A stretch of DNA of 64,000 nucleotides from Streptomyces hyaluromycini (GCF_002217755.1 NZ_BCFL01000027.1:211209-275208), one strand, 5' to 3'; shown: positions 42,771 to 52,162, numbered from the stretch's first letter. Notes: a model not told the origin generated them from the sequence alone. Translations and numbers: made by a program.

Positions 42771-43694
42771 TCAAAGGCTCTGGTGATCAGCGTGCCCAAC
42801 CCGGCCCGCGCCGGTCTTGGAGAAATCCGCACTCCCCGCGCCGGGCCCCAGCACCAGGCTGGTCGCCTGCCCCGACATCCGGTCCACCGACGCCGAGGCG
42901 GCGGCCGCCCGCGCCGCCACGAACTCCCCGGGCGTGCAACCGGTCATCGCCTTGAACTCCCCGCTGAGATGCGCCTGGTCGTAGAACCCGCACACCGCCG
43001 CCGTCTCCGCCTGCCCCCGTCCCGCGGCCAGCATCCGCCGCGCCCGCTGCAACCGCAGCACCCGGGCCGCCGCCTTCGGCCCGAGCCCGATCCGCTCCCG
43101 GAAGCGGTTCTCCAAGTGCCGTACGCTCCAGCCCACTTCGTCGGCCAGCCGCGGCACGGGTGCGGCACCCCAGTCGCGCCGCAGCAGCGCCCACGCGCGC
43201 TCCACCTGGGGCGACCCCGGAACACCGGCCCGGCTCCACCGCAGCAACACGTCGTCCAGCAGCCGGAATCGATCCGCCCAGCGCGGCAGGGCACCGAGCG
43301 CGGCGGCGAGTTCGCCCACCCCGTGGCCCAGCGTGTGCGGCAACTCGTCGGGATCCACGGACCTGTTGGCCAACTCGTACTGCGGAGTGCCGAAGAGGGA
43401 GAAGGCGGCCCAGGGCGTCAGCAGCACCTCGATCCCCGAGATCCGGCCACCGTGCTCACCGATGGCGGGCGTGGTGGTGAGCCCGTTGCAGACGCAGACG
43501 AGGGTGGCGGGCGGCCGCCCGTCGCGCGAGATCCGTATCGGCTGCTCGAACCCGAGAAGCAGCGTGGCGGCCCCGATGGGCGTCTCCAGGCGCCGCCGGG
43601 GCCGATCGAGCGCGATCCGGATCCCCCGGTAGCTCAGTATTCCCGGCCGCAACGCCGGGTGCGGTCGTCCAGCCACGATCTCCCAGCTCGCCAT
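42771..43694 (-). CDS. AraC family transcriptional regulator
   Basis: A 307-aa regulator. The N-terminal 190 residues are a ligand or dimerisation region (SWEIVAGRPHPALRPGILSY start); the C-terminal AraC double helix-turn-helix is at about residues 195-285 (LADEVGWSVRHLENRFRERI, AAVCGFYDQAHLSGEFKAMT, GCTPGEFVAARA). It is divergent from the inositol operon but separated by a GC-rich repeat, so control of that operon is possible but not shown. ATG 43694 is the start. Confidence 0.88.
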   Translation of the reverse strand: MASWEIVAGRPHPALRPGILSYRGIRIALDRPRRRLETPIGAATLLLGFEQPIRISRDGRPPATLVCVCNGLTTTPAIGEHGGRISGIEVLLTPWAAFSLFGTPQYELANRSVDPDELPHTLGHGVGELAAALGALPRWADRFRLLDDVLLRWSRAGVPGSPQVERAWALLRRDWGAAPVPRLADEVGWSVRHLENRFRERIGLGPKAAARVLRLQRARRMLAAGRGQAETAAVCGFYDQAHLSGEFKAMTGCTPGEFVAARAAAASASVDRMSGQATSLVLGPGAGSADFSKTGAGRVGHADHQSL

Positions 43695-43722
43695 CGGCTT
43701 ATCGTCCTACGGCTGGGCAGTG

Positions 43723-43787
43723 CCCCGTAAGGGGCGCGGGGCTGTATCGATGTGCGGCTCTGCCGCGTGGGCGCGACCAGCCACGAC
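43723..43787 (+). repeat. GC-rich interspersed repeat upstream of iolC
   Basis: CCCCGTAAGGGGCGCGGGG, then CTGTATCGATGTGCGGC and a GCCGCGTGGGCGCGACCAG end. Same family as 51882-51940, 57608-57668 and the copy in the MMPL gene. Confidence 0.7.
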
Positions 43788-43859
43788 CAGCCCGCACCCG
43801 CCGCACACACCGATCCCACCACCCCCATGGGCCCCCTAGGCCCCACTCTCTCGTCCGAA

Positions 43860-43903
43860 TGTCCGGACAAACCATTGACACGACCTCCCGTCCCGGACTA
43901 CAA
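43860..43903 (+). promoter_or_regulatory. Likely promoter and dyad of the inositol operon
   Basis: TGTCCGGACA is a perfect 10-bp palindrome (43860-43869). Just after it TTGACA (43875-43880) is followed at 17 bp by CTACAA (43898-43903), a reasonable sigma-70-type promoter 32 bp before the iolC start. The dyad is placed where a repressor or activator could act. Confidence 0.5.
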
Positions 43904-43934
43904 ACCACGGGAGAGACGTGACGAAGGGAAGTCG

Positions 43935-44885
43935 ATGGCGTACGACCTGATCACCATGGGGCGGATCGGGGTGGACCTCTATCCGCTCCAGACCGGTGTC
44001 CCGCTCGCCCAGGTGTCGTCCTTCGGCAAGTTCCTCGGCGGGTCGGCGACGAACGTGGCCGTGGCGGCCGCCCGCCTCGGCCGGAACACCGCCGTCATCA
44101 CCCGCACCGGCGAGGACGCCTTCGGCGCCTACCTGCACGAGGCACTCCAGGGCTTCGGCGTGGACGACCGCTGGGTCACCTCGGTCCCCGGCCTGAACAC
44201 CCCCGTCACGTTCTGCGAGATCTTCCCGCCGGACGACTTCCCGCTGTACTTCTACCGGCAGCCCAAGGCCCCGGACCTGGAGATCGACGCCCACGAGCTG
44301 GACCTCGACGCCGTCCGTGCGGCCCGCATCTTCTGGATCACCGGCACCGGCCTGAGTGAGGAGCCCAGCCGTACGGCGACCCTCGCGGCCCTCGCCCACC
44401 GCGCCAAGGCTGGGACCACCGTCTTCGACCTCGACTGGCGGCCGATGTTCTGGAAGGACCCGGATGCCGCCCGGCCCTTCTACGCCGAGGCGCTCAAGCA
44501 CGTCACCGTCGCCGTCGGCAACCTCGACGAGGTGGAGGTCGCGACCGGCGTACGGGAGCCGCAGGCCGCCGCCCAGGCCCTCCTCGACGCCGGTGTCGAG
44601 ATCGCCGTCGTCAAGCAGGGACCCAAGGGCGTCCTCGCGGTCAACCGCGACGGCGACTCCGCCGAGGTCCCGCCGCTGCCCGTCAACGTCCTGAACGGCC
44701 TCGGCGCCGGTGACGCCTTCGGCGGTTCCCTCTGCCACGGCCTCCTCGAAGGCTGGGACCTGGAGAAGATCATGCGGCACGCCAACGCGGCCGGTGCCAT
44801 CGTCGCCTCGCGACTGGAGTGCTCCTCCGCGATGCCGACGACCGAAGAGATCGACGCCGCACTCGCCGCCGGAGCGGTGCTGTGA
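43935..44885 (+). CDS. iolC: 5-dehydro-2-deoxygluconokinase
   Basis: A 316-aa PfkB-family kinase that phosphorylates 5-dehydro-2-deoxy-gluconate in myo-inositol breakdown. Motifs: MGRIGVDLYPLQTGVPL typical of IolC, FGKFLGGSATNVAVAAARLG (PfkB signature 1), and LNGLGAGDAFGGSL (signature 2 with catalytic Asp). ATG 43935 has GAAGGGAA upstream. It is first in the iol operon, and its TGA overlaps the GTG of the next gene by four bases. Confidence 0.92.
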   Translation: MAYDLITMGRIGVDLYPLQTGVPLAQVSSFGKFLGGSATNVAVAAARLGRNTAVITRTGEDAFGAYLHEALQGFGVDDRWVTSVPGLNTPVTFCEIFPPDDFPLYFYRQPKAPDLEIDAHELDLDAVRAARIFWITGTGLSEEPSRTATLAALAHRAKAGTTVFDLDWRPMFWKDPDAARPFYAEALKHVTVAVGNLDEVEVATGVREPQAAAQALLDAGVEIAVVKQGPKGVLAVNRDGDSAEVPPLPVNVLNGLGAGDAFGGSLCHGLLEGWDLEKIMRHANAAGAIVASRLECSSAMPTTEEIDAALAAGAVL

Positions 44886-45832
44886 GGGCCGGCCGCGTCG
44901 CGGGCGCAGGCGCACACCACGAGGGCGGCGCCGGCGCCCCCGCCGGGCAGACGTCCGTGGACATCTCCGCCCTCGTCCACACCCGCACCCACCACCCCGA
45001 GGCGATCGCCGAGGCGGCCACGAGAAGAGCCCGCCGTCCGCTCCTCAACGAGGACGGCAAGCTGATGATCGTCGCCGCCGACCATCCGGCCCGCGGTGCG
45101 CTCGGCGTGGGCGGCGACAAGCTCGCCATGGCCAACCGGGCGGAGTTGCTGGAGCGGCTCTGCCTGGCACTGTCCCGGCCCGGCGTCGACGGCGTCCTCG
45201 CCACCGCCGACATCCTGGACGACCTGCTCCTCCTCGGCGCCCTCGACGGCAAGGTCGTCATGGGCTCGATGAACCGCGGCGGACTTCAGGGCGCCTCCTT
45301 CGAGCTCGACGACCGGTTCACCGGCCATCGCGCCGAGGACATACAGCGCCTCGGGTTCGACGCCGGCAAGCTGCTCCTGCGCATCGACTACGACGACCCG
45401 GGCTCGCTGACCACCCTGGAGTCCACCGCCCGCGCCATCGACGACATGGCCGCGCGCCGGCTGCCGGTCTTCGTCGAGCCGTTCATCAGCCGCCGCACGC
45501 CGGAGGGCAAGGTCAAGAACGACCTCTCCGCCGAGGCGGTCACCAGGTCCATCGCCATCGCCTCGGGCCTCGGCGGGAGTTCGGCCTACACCTGGCTGAA
45601 GGTGCCGGTCACCGACAACCCCGACGACATGGCCCAGGTCATGGCGACGTCCACGCTGCCCGCCGTGCTGCTCGGCGGCGAAGTGGGCGACGATCAGGAC
45701 GGCGCCTACGAGAAGTGGCGCAGCGCCCTGCAACTCCCCACCGTGCGCGGCCTGGTGGTCGGCCGCTCGCTGCTGTACCCGGCGGACGGCGACGTGGCCG
45801 CCGCCGTGGACACCGCCGTAGGACTGCTGTGA
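44882..45832 (+). CDS. Cgl0159-type (beta/alpha)8 aldolase-like protein of the inositol pathway
   Basis: A 316-aa TIM-barrel protein of the Cgl0159 group found in actinobacterial iol clusters, in the place where other bacteria have the IolJ aldolase. Visible: LMIVAADHPARGALGVGG, VMGSMNRGGLQGASF, GFDAGKLLLRIDYDD and VFVEPFISRR, then KVPVTDN with a Lys that could form the Schiff base. It probably cleaves 2-deoxy-5-keto-gluconate-6-phosphate into malonate semialdehyde and DHAP; this role is inferred from position. The GTG at 44882 overlaps the iolC stop. Confidence 0.82.
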   Translation: MRAGRVAGAGAHHEGGAGAPAGQTSVDISALVHTRTHHPEAIAEAATRRARRPLLNEDGKLMIVAADHPARGALGVGGDKLAMANRAELLERLCLALSRPGVDGVLATADILDDLLLLGALDGKVVMGSMNRGGLQGASFELDDRFTGHRAEDIQRLGFDAGKLLLRIDYDDPGSLTTLESTARAIDDMAARRLPVFVEPFISRRTPEGKVKNDLSAEAVTRSIAIASGLGGSSAYTWLKVPVTDNPDDMAQVMATSTLPAVLLGGEVGDDQDGAYEKWRSALQLPTVRGLVVGRSLLYPADGDVAAAVDTAVGLL

Positions 45833-45839
45833 GGCCCTG

Positions 45840-46655
45840 ATGACGACGAACGAGCTGCACCTGAGCAAGGGTTCCACCGCGAACGCCCAGTACGTGCTCG
45901 ACATCGACCCCAAGCGGGCCGGTTGGGCGCACAGCAGCCTCCGGATCGTCGAACTGCCGCCTGGTGGTACCCACTTGTTCACCACCGGGGACAGTGAGTG
46001 GATCGTGCTTCCGCTGCAGGGCGGTTGTACGGTGCAAACAGAGGGAAACGAGTTCCAGATCCTGGGCCGGGAGAGCGTGTTCAGCGGAGTCTCGGACTTC
46101 GTGTACGTGCCCCGGGACGCCCAGGTCCAGATCGCCTCCGGCGCGGGAGGCCGCTTCGCCCTGGCAGGAGCGAAGTGCGAGCGACAACTCCCCGCCCGCT
46201 ACGGCCCCGCGCCGGAGGTCCCCGTCGAAGACCGCGGCAGCGGCACCAGCGCCCGCCAGGTGCGCAACTTCGCCTCCGCGGACTCCTTCGACTGCGACAA
46301 GCTCATCGCCGTGGAAGTCATCACCCCCGGCGGCAACTGGTCCTCGTACCCGGCGCACAAGCACGACGAGTACCGGCCCGGCGAGGAGTCGGAGCTGGAG
46401 GAGGTCTACTACTTCGAGATCGACGGACCGAACGGTTTCGGGTACCAGCGCGTATTCCCCTCCCGTGAGGGCGGTACGGACGTCCTCGCCGAGGTCCGCT
46501 CCGGCGACGTCGTGCTGGTCCCCGACGGATGGCACGGCCCGTCGATCGCTCAGCCCGGGCACGACATGTACTACCTGAACGTCATGGCGGGGCCCGGAGC
46601 GACGCGGGAGTGGCGGATCTGCTTCCACCCGGACCATACGGAGGGTTACCGATGA
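45840..46655 (+). CDS. iolB: 5-deoxy-glucuronate isomerase
   Basis: A 271-aa cupin-fold enzyme that converts 5-deoxy-glucuronate to 5-dehydro-2-deoxy-gluconate in inositol catabolism. The metal-site segments are SSYPAHKHDEYRPGEESELE (His/Glu cluster near 170-188), YYFEIDGPNGFGYQRVF and VLVPDGWHGPS (His near 230). The ATG at 45840 is 5 bp after the preceding stop, and the TGA overlaps the ATG of iolD (ATGA). Confidence 0.94.
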   Translation: MTTNELHLSKGSTANAQYVLDIDPKRAGWAHSSLRIVELPPGGTHLFTTGDSEWIVLPLQGGCTVQTEGNEFQILGRESVFSGVSDFVYVPRDAQVQIASGAGGRFALAGAKCERQLPARYGPAPEVPVEDRGSGTSARQVRNFASADSFDCDKLIAVEVITPGGNWSSYPAHKHDEYRPGEESELEEVYYFEIDGPNGFGYQRVFPSREGGTDVLAEVRSGDVVLVPDGWHGPSIAQPGHDMYYLNVMAGPGATREWRICFHPDHTEGYR

Positions 46656-48523
46656 CGATTCGGTCGACCGTCGCGCAAGCGCTTGTCCGCTTCCTCGCCG
46701 TCCAGTTCACCGAGCGGGACGGCGAGCGCCGCCGCCTGATCGGCGCCACCTGGGGCATCTTCGGCCACGGCAACGTGGCCGGCCTCGGCCAGGCACTCGT
46801 CGAGTACGCGGACGAGATGCCCTACCACCAGGGCCGTAACGAACAGGCCATGGTGCACGCGGCGGTCGGCTACGCGCGTCAATCGAACCGCCTCGCCACG
46901 CACGCGGTCACCACCTCGATCGGCCCCGGCGCGACCAACCTCGTCACCGGCGCCGCCCTCGCCACGATCAACCACCTCCCGGTCCTGCTGCTGCCCGGCG
47001 ACGTCTTCGCCACCCGCCCCGCCGACCCGGTCCTCCAGCAGCTCGAAGTCCCGTTCGCGGCCGACGTGTCCGTCAACGACTGCCTGCGCCCGGTGTCGCG
47101 GTTCTTCGACCGGATCAACCGCCCCGAGCAGCTGATCCCCTCCGCGCTGGCCGCCATGCGGGTGCTCACCGACCCCGTCGAGACCGGCGCCGTCACCCTC
47201 GCCCTCCCGCAGGACGTGCAGGCCGAGGCGTACGACTGGCCGGAGGAGTTCTTCGCCGAGCGGGTGTGGACCGTACGACGGCCCGGCGCCGACCCCGTCG
47301 AACTCGCCGCGGCCGCACGGGCGATCAGGAATGCACGCAGGCCTCTCGTCATCGCCGGCGGCGGGGTCCGCCACAGCCGCGCCGAGGCCGTCCTCGCCGA
47401 GTTCGCCGAGGCCACCCGCATCCCGGTCGCCTCGACCCAGGCGGGCAAGGGCTCCCTGCGCTGGGACCACCCGCAGGACGTCGGCGGCGTCGGCCACACC
47501 GGCACCGCCACCGCCGACGAGCTCGCCCGCACCGCCGACCTGGTGATCGGCGTCGGCACCCGCTACACCGACTTCACCACGGCCTCCGGCACCCTCTTCG
47601 AGAACCCGGACGTCCGCTTCGTCAACCTCAACATCGCCCCTTACGACGGCCACAAGCTCGCCGGCCTGCCCCTGGTCGCCGACGCCCGCAGCGGTCTCGG
47701 TGAGCTGAAGAAGGCCCTGGACGGCCACCGCACCGCCGACTCGTACGTCACCGAGTACACCGAGGACAAGGAGCGCTGGGAGCAGCGCGTCGACGCCTGC
47801 TATGAGGCCGACGAGCCCGATGTCCGGCCGACCCAGCCGCAGGTCCTCGGCGCCCTCGACGCGCTGGTCGACGAGACGGACGTACTGATCAACGCGGCCG
47901 GCTCGCTCCCCGGCGACCTGCACAGGATGTGGCGGACGCGCTCGCACGACCAGTACCACCTGGAGTACGGCTACTCGTGCATGGGCTACGAGATACCGGC
48001 CGCCATCGGGGTGAAACTCGCGGCGCCGGAGCGGAACGTGTGGGCGCTGGTCGGCGACGGCACGTATCTGATGATGCCGACCGAGATCGTCACCGCCGTC
48101 CAGGAGGGGACAGCCATCAAGGTGCTGCTGGTGCAGAATCACGGCTACGCCTCCATCGGCGGCCTCTCCGAGTCGGTGGGCGGCGAGCGGTTCGGCACCG
48201 CGTACCGCTACCCCTCGGACGACGGCACCTTCACGGGTGCCCCGCTCCCCGTCGACCTGGCCGCCAACGCGGCGAGCCTCGGCATGCGCGTCCTGCGCGC
48301 GAAGACTGTCCGCGACCTGCGCACGGCGCTCGCCGAGGCGCGGGCCGCCGACACTCCCACATGTGTCTACGTGGAGACCGAAACGGCCGACACTGTGTCG
48401 GGCCCGCCTCCCGCGCAGGCCTGGTGGGATGTACCTGTGGCCGAGACCGCGACCCGATCCTCCGCGGTCAAGGCACGTGAGCTCTACGAACGGCACGTCT
48501 CCACCCGACGCCGCCATCTGTGA
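46652..48523 (+). CDS. iolD: 3D-(3,5/4)-trihydroxycyclohexane-1,2-dione acylhydrolase
   Basis: A 623-aa thiamine-diphosphate enzyme that opens the inositol-derived ring. It has the three-domain fold of the acetolactate-synthase family: N-terminal Pyr domain (IFGHGNVAGLGQAL, NEQAMVHAAVGYAR with the conserved Glu), a central domain with NARRPLVIAGGGVRHS, and the C-terminal PP domain with the TPP motif (ALVGDGTYLMMPTE ending with VQNHGYASIGG). ATG 46652 overlaps the iolB stop. The product goes to IolB. Confidence 0.95.
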   Translation: MTIRSTVAQALVRFLAVQFTERDGERRRLIGATWGIFGHGNVAGLGQALVEYADEMPYHQGRNEQAMVHAAVGYARQSNRLATHAVTTSIGPGATNLVTGAALATINHLPVLLLPGDVFATRPADPVLQQLEVPFAADVSVNDCLRPVSRFFDRINRPEQLIPSALAAMRVLTDPVETGAVTLALPQDVQAEAYDWPEEFFAERVWTVRRPGADPVELAAAARAIRNARRPLVIAGGGVRHSRAEAVLAEFAEATRIPVASTQAGKGSLRWDHPQDVGGVGHTGTATADELARTADLVIGVGTRYTDFTTASGTLFENPDVRFVNLNIAPYDGHKLAGLPLVADARSGLGELKKALDGHRTADSYVTEYTEDKERWEQRVDACYEADEPDVRPTQPQVLGALDALVDETDVLINAAGSLPGDLHRMWRTRSHDQYHLEYGYSCMGYEIPAAIGVKLAAPERNVWALVGDGTYLMMPTEIVTAVQEGTAIKVLLVQNHGYASIGGLSESVGGERFGTAYRYPSDDGTFTGAPLPVDLAANAASLGMRVLRAKTVRDLRTALAEARAADTPTCVYVETETADTVSGPPPAQAWWDVPVAETATRSSAVKARELYERHVSTRRRHL

Positions 48524-48537
48524 AGGAGTAACCGGTC

Positions 48538-50040
48538 ATGACGAAGATCGTCAACCACTGGATCGGCGGCAAGTCCGTCGAAGGCACGTCGGGCAACTTC
48601 GGGCCGGTCACCGACCCGGCCACCGGCGCGGTCACCACGAAGGTCGCGTTCGCCTCGGTCGACGAGGTCGACGCCGCGGTCGCCACCGCCAAGGACGCGT
48701 ACCTGAGCTGGGGCCAGTCCTCGCTGGCCAAGCGCACGGAGATCCTGTTCCGCTTCCGTGCCCTGCTGGACGCGAACCGGGACGCGATCGCGGAGCTGAT
48801 CACCGCCGAGCACGGCAAGGTGCACTCCGACGCCCTGGGCGAGGTCGCGCGCGGTCTGGAGATCGTGGACCTGGCGTGCGGCATCAACGTGCAGCTGAAG
48901 GGCGAGCTGTCCACGCAGGTCGCCAGCCGCGTCGACGTCTCCTCGATCCGCCAGCCGCTGGGCGTGGTCGCGGGTATCACGCCGTTCAACTTCCCGGCGA
49001 TGGTCCCGATGTGGATGTTCCCGATCGCCATCGCGACCGGCAACACCTTCGTCCTCAAGCCGTCCGAGAAGGACCCCTCCGCGTCCATCAAGATCGCCGA
49101 GCTGCTGGCCGAGGCCGGGCTGCCGGACGGTGTCTTCAACGTCGTGCACGGTGACAAGGTGGCCGTGGACCGGCTCCTGGAGCACCCGGACGTCAAGGCG
49201 GTCTCCTTCGTCGGCTCGACCCCGATCGCCCGCTACATCCACACCACCGCCGCCGCCAACCACAAGCGCGTCCAGGCGCTGGGCGGCGCGAAGAACCACA
49301 TGCTGGTGCTGCCGGACGCGGACCTGGACGCGGCGGCCGACGCGGCCGTCTCCGCCGCCTACGGGTCGGCCGGCGAGCGCTGCATGGCCATCTCCGCGGT
49401 CGTCGCGGTGGGTGCGATCGGCGACGAGCTGGTGGAGAAGATCCGCGAGCGCGCCGAGAAGATCAAGATCGGTCCCGGCAACGACCCGACGTCGGAGATG
49501 GGCCCGCTGATCACGGCCGTGCACCGCGACAAGGTCGCCTCCTACGTCTCCGGTGCCGCCGCCGAGGGCTGCGAGGTCGTCCTGGACGGCACCGGCTACA
49601 CGGTCGAGGGCTTCGAGGACGGTCACTGGATCGGCATCTCGCTGCTGGACAAGGTGCCCACGTCCGCGAAGGCCTACCAGGACGAGATCTTCGGCCCGGT
49701 CCTGTGCGTCCTGCGGGTGGAGTCGTACGAGGAGGGTGTGGCGCTGATCAACGCCTCCCCGTTCGGCAACGGCACCGCGATCTTCACGCGGGACGGCGGC
49801 GCGGCCCGCCGCTTCCAGCTGGAGATCGAGGCCGGCATGGTCGGCGTGAACGTCCCGATCCCGGTCCCCGTCGGCTACCACTCCTTCGGTGGCTGGAAGG
49901 ACTCGCTCTTCGGCGACCACCACATCTACGGCAACGACGGCACGCACTTCTACACCCGCGGCAAGGTCGTCACCACCCGCTGGCCCGACCCGTCCGAGGC
50001 CCCCGCGGGCGTCGACCTGGGCTTCCCGCGCAACCACTGA
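48538..50040 (+). CDS. mmsA: Methylmalonate-semialdehyde dehydrogenase, CoA-acylating
   Basis: A 500-aa aldehyde dehydrogenase (MmsA/IolA) that converts malonate semialdehyde to acetyl-CoA, the last step of inositol breakdown, and also acts in valine degradation. Motifs: GITPFNFPAMVPMWMFPIA, FVGSTPIARYIHTTA, LGGAKNHMLVLPDAD, and the catalytic Cys in GSAGERCMAISAVV (about residue 282). ATG 48538 has AAGGAG 7 bp upstream. A strong terminator follows at 50060, marking the end of the operon. Confidence 0.95.
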   Translation: MTKIVNHWIGGKSVEGTSGNFGPVTDPATGAVTTKVAFASVDEVDAAVATAKDAYLSWGQSSLAKRTEILFRFRALLDANRDAIAELITAEHGKVHSDALGEVARGLEIVDLACGINVQLKGELSTQVASRVDVSSIRQPLGVVAGITPFNFPAMVPMWMFPIAIATGNTFVLKPSEKDPSASIKIAELLAEAGLPDGVFNVVHGDKVAVDRLLEHPDVKAVSFVGSTPIARYIHTTAAANHKRVQALGGAKNHMLVLPDADLDAAADAAVSAAYGSAGERCMAISAVVAVGAIGDELVEKIRERAEKIKIGPGNDPTSEMGPLITAVHRDKVASYVSGAAAEGCEVVLDGTGYTVEGFEDGHWIGISLLDKVPTSAKAYQDEIFGPVLCVLRVESYEEGVALINASPFGNGTAIFTRDGGAARRFQLEIEAGMVGVNVPIPVPVGYHSFGGWKDSLFGDHHIYGNDGTHFYTRGKVVTTRWPDPSEAPAGVDLGFPRNH

Positions 50041-50059
50041 GAGTGACCGCTTGACCCCG

Positions 50060-50097
50060 TTGAGGCCGTCCGGATATCGGACGGCCTCAACTTTTTT
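50060..50097 (+). terminator. Strong rho-independent terminator of the inositol operon
   Basis: TTGAGGCCGTCCG pairs perfectly with CGGACGGCCTCAA over 13 bp (loop GATAT), then CTTTTTTT. Confidence 0.95.
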
Positions 50098-50160
50098 TGT
50101 CAGCGGAGCTGCGGTTCTCGTTTCGACGGGATGAAACGGGTGACTTAAGTTCTTTGCGTT

Positions 50161-50185
50161 CATGACCTTCAAAAGCAAGGTCATG
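50161..50185. promoter_or_regulatory. Hairpin or operator-like dyad upstream of the permease gene
   Basis: CATGACCTT and AAGGTCATG form a perfect 9-bp inverted repeat with a 7-base spacer, in a relatively AT-rich 280-bp region before the permease gene. It could be an operator. Confidence 0.45.
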
Positions 50186-50370
50186 TGACGCAGGGTCTTG
50201 ATGATTGCCTCGCTTGGGCACTCGACCCTACGAAAGTTATGTGAGGTCCATCGCCTTAAGAGTGCGGAATCCGAAGGTAAACGGCCATTGACGCCACGGT
50301 TTTCGTCGGGGTTCCATGCAGCACAGCCCAACCGCCGGAGGCATCCGCACGAGTCGATCGGAACCGCCGC

Positions 50371-51768
50371 ATGACCGACACGCTCCGCCCTGTCGAGAAC
50401 GCCGTCACAGAGGCGTCCGACAGCCCCAAGACGCTCAAGCGCTCCATCGGAGTGGTAGGCGGCACCCTCCTCACCCTCTCCTGCGTCACACCGGCCTCCA
50501 CGCTCTTCGTGGTCGTCCCCGACCTTTTCGGCTCCCTCGGGACCGCCACCGCCCTCACGATCGCCATCGGCTCCCTCCTCTGTATCGCCGTGGCCTTCTG
50601 CTACTCGGAGCTGGGCACGCTCATCCCCAGCGCGGGCGGCGAGTACGCCATGGTCTCGACGATGGCGGGCCGCCTCGCCGGCTGGCTGGTCTTCGTCCTC
50701 TCGCTCCTGGTCGTGATGATCGTGCCCCCGGTGATCGCGATGGGCACGGCCGACTACCTGTCCCCGATCGTCCACCTGGACCCGGCCATGACCGGCGCCG
50801 GCGTGATGCTCCTCGCCACCCTCGCGGGCCTGCTCGACCTGCGGGCGAACGCCTGGATCACCGGCATCTTCCTGGTCCTGGAGGTCATCGCGGCGGGCGT
50901 GGTGGCCGTGCTGGGCTTCTCCCACAGCCACCGCGGGGTCGACAGCCTGACCTCCATGCAGGTGGCGGACACGGGCGGCCACACCACCACGGTCACCGCC
51001 ATGCTCGTCGTCTCCGGCCTGGCCATCGCCCTCTTCGTCACCCAGGGCTTCTCCACGGCGGTCTACCTCTCCGAGGAGCTGGAGGACCCGCGCCGCAACG
51101 TCGCCCGCACGGTCCTCGCCACCCTCGCGATCTCCACGGTGGTCATCCTGGTCCCGGTGGCCGCGATCACCATGGGCGCCACCGACCTCAAGGCCCTCAC
51201 CGGCGGCGACATCAGCGCCATGGTCACCGCCTGGTCCAACTCCGCGGTCGGCACCTTCGTCAGCCTCTGCGTGGCCCTCGCGATCATCAACGCGGGCATC
51301 GTCATGGTCATCCAGAACTCCCGCGTGCTGTTCGCCTCGGCCCGCGACAAGGCCTGGCCGGCCCCGGTCAACAGCGCCCTCTCCCGCCTGGGCCGCTTCG
51401 GCTCCCCCTGGGTCGCCACCCTCGCGGTCGGCGTCCCCGGCGCGCTGCTCTGCTTCGTCAACCTGGACACCCTGTACGGCGTGACGGGCGTCTCGGTGAC
51501 GGGCATGTACCTCCTGGTCGCCGTAGCGGCCCTGCTCTCCCGCCGGGGCCACCACAAGCACACCCCCGCCTGGCGGATGCCGCTCTGGCCGGCGATGCCG
51601 ATCCTCCTCATCGCGGTCCTCGCCTACATCCTCACCCAGCAGGAGACGACCTACCTCCTCTGGACCGGCGGCATCACGGCGGTGGCCACCCTCTACTGGG
51701 CCTTCTACCTCCGCCCCCGCAAGGACACCCACTGGGTGGTCTCCCTCCCGGAGGACACCCAGGCATAA
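50371..51768 (+). CDS. APC family amino acid permease
   Basis: A 465-aa transporter with about 12 membrane helices in the LeuT-like APC fold. The helix-1 region reads GVVGGTLLTLSCVTPASTL, with the unwound glycine-rich turn typical of APC; later SAGGEYAMVSTMAGRLAGWL and QGFSTAVYLSEELEDPRRNV (a family-wide motif). The substrate may be an amino acid or amine such as GABA. The ATG at 50371 has a weak ribosome-binding site. It does not belong to the inositol operon, from which a strong terminator separates it. Confidence 0.85.
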   Translation: MTDTLRPVENAVTEASDSPKTLKRSIGVVGGTLLTLSCVTPASTLFVVVPDLFGSLGTATALTIAIGSLLCIAVAFCYSELGTLIPSAGGEYAMVSTMAGRLAGWLVFVLSLLVVMIVPPVIAMGTADYLSPIVHLDPAMTGAGVMLLATLAGLLDLRANAWITGIFLVLEVIAAGVVAVLGFSHSHRGVDSLTSMQVADTGGHTTTVTAMLVVSGLAIALFVTQGFSTAVYLSEELEDPRRNVARTVLATLAISTVVILVPVAAITMGATDLKALTGGDISAMVTAWSNSAVGTFVSLCVALAIINAGIVMVIQNSRVLFASARDKAWPAPVNSALSRLGRFGSPWVATLAVGVPGALLCFVNLDTLYGVTGVSVTGMYLLVAVAALLSRRGHHKHTPAWRMPLWPAMPILLIAVLAYILTQQETTYLLWTGGITAVATLYWAFYLRPRKDTHWVVSLPEDTQA

Positions 51769-52020
51769 GGGGACCCACCGCCCGGTCCGGCACCGCCGTA
51801 GTCCGCCGCTGTGGCTGATCGCCGTTGCGGCGGGATGGGGGTGGGGCGGCGGTGGGTTGTAGGCGCCGGCGAGAGCAGTCGCCCCAGGGGCGCGGGGCTG
51901 TGTCGATGTGCGGCTCCGCCGCGTGGGCGCGATCAGCCCCCACCGGGCCCGCGGGGACCCACCGTCCGGTCCGGCACCGCCGAGTTCCGCCGCTGTGGCC
52001 GATCGCCGTTGCGGCGGGAT
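51769..52020 (+). repeat. Two 68-bp direct repeats flanking a GC-rich repeat
   Basis: 51769-51836 and 51953-52020 both start GGGGACCCACCG and end GTTGCGGCGGGAT, with five mismatches over 68 bp at an offset of 184 bp. The GC-rich interspersed repeat (51882-51940) lies between them. The region carries no gene. Confidence 0.75.
51882..51940 (+). repeat. GC-rich interspersed repeat between the permease and the hydrolase fusion gene
   Basis: CCCCAGGGGCGCGGGGCTG, then TGTCGATGTGCGGCTCC and GCGTGGGCGCGATCAGCCCC. Same family as 43723, 57608 and 41036. Confidence 0.7.
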
Positions 52021-52043
52021 CCGGGGCGCTGGAAGCGCCCCGG
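52021..52043 (+). terminator. Hairpin downstream of the permease gene
   Basis: CCGGGGCGCT pairs perfectly with AGCGCCCCGG across GGA. It follows the second direct repeat and could end transcripts from the permease gene. Confidence 0.6.
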
Positions 52044-52162
52044 TGTCAACCCGGTGTACCGCGGCCGAAGTACACGGCGACGTGCTCGTACTCCTCGGGG
52101 ATGGCCGGGGGTTCACCCCACCGTCGGCATCGGATGTCGGTCCCGCCCCGTACCGTTGAAGC

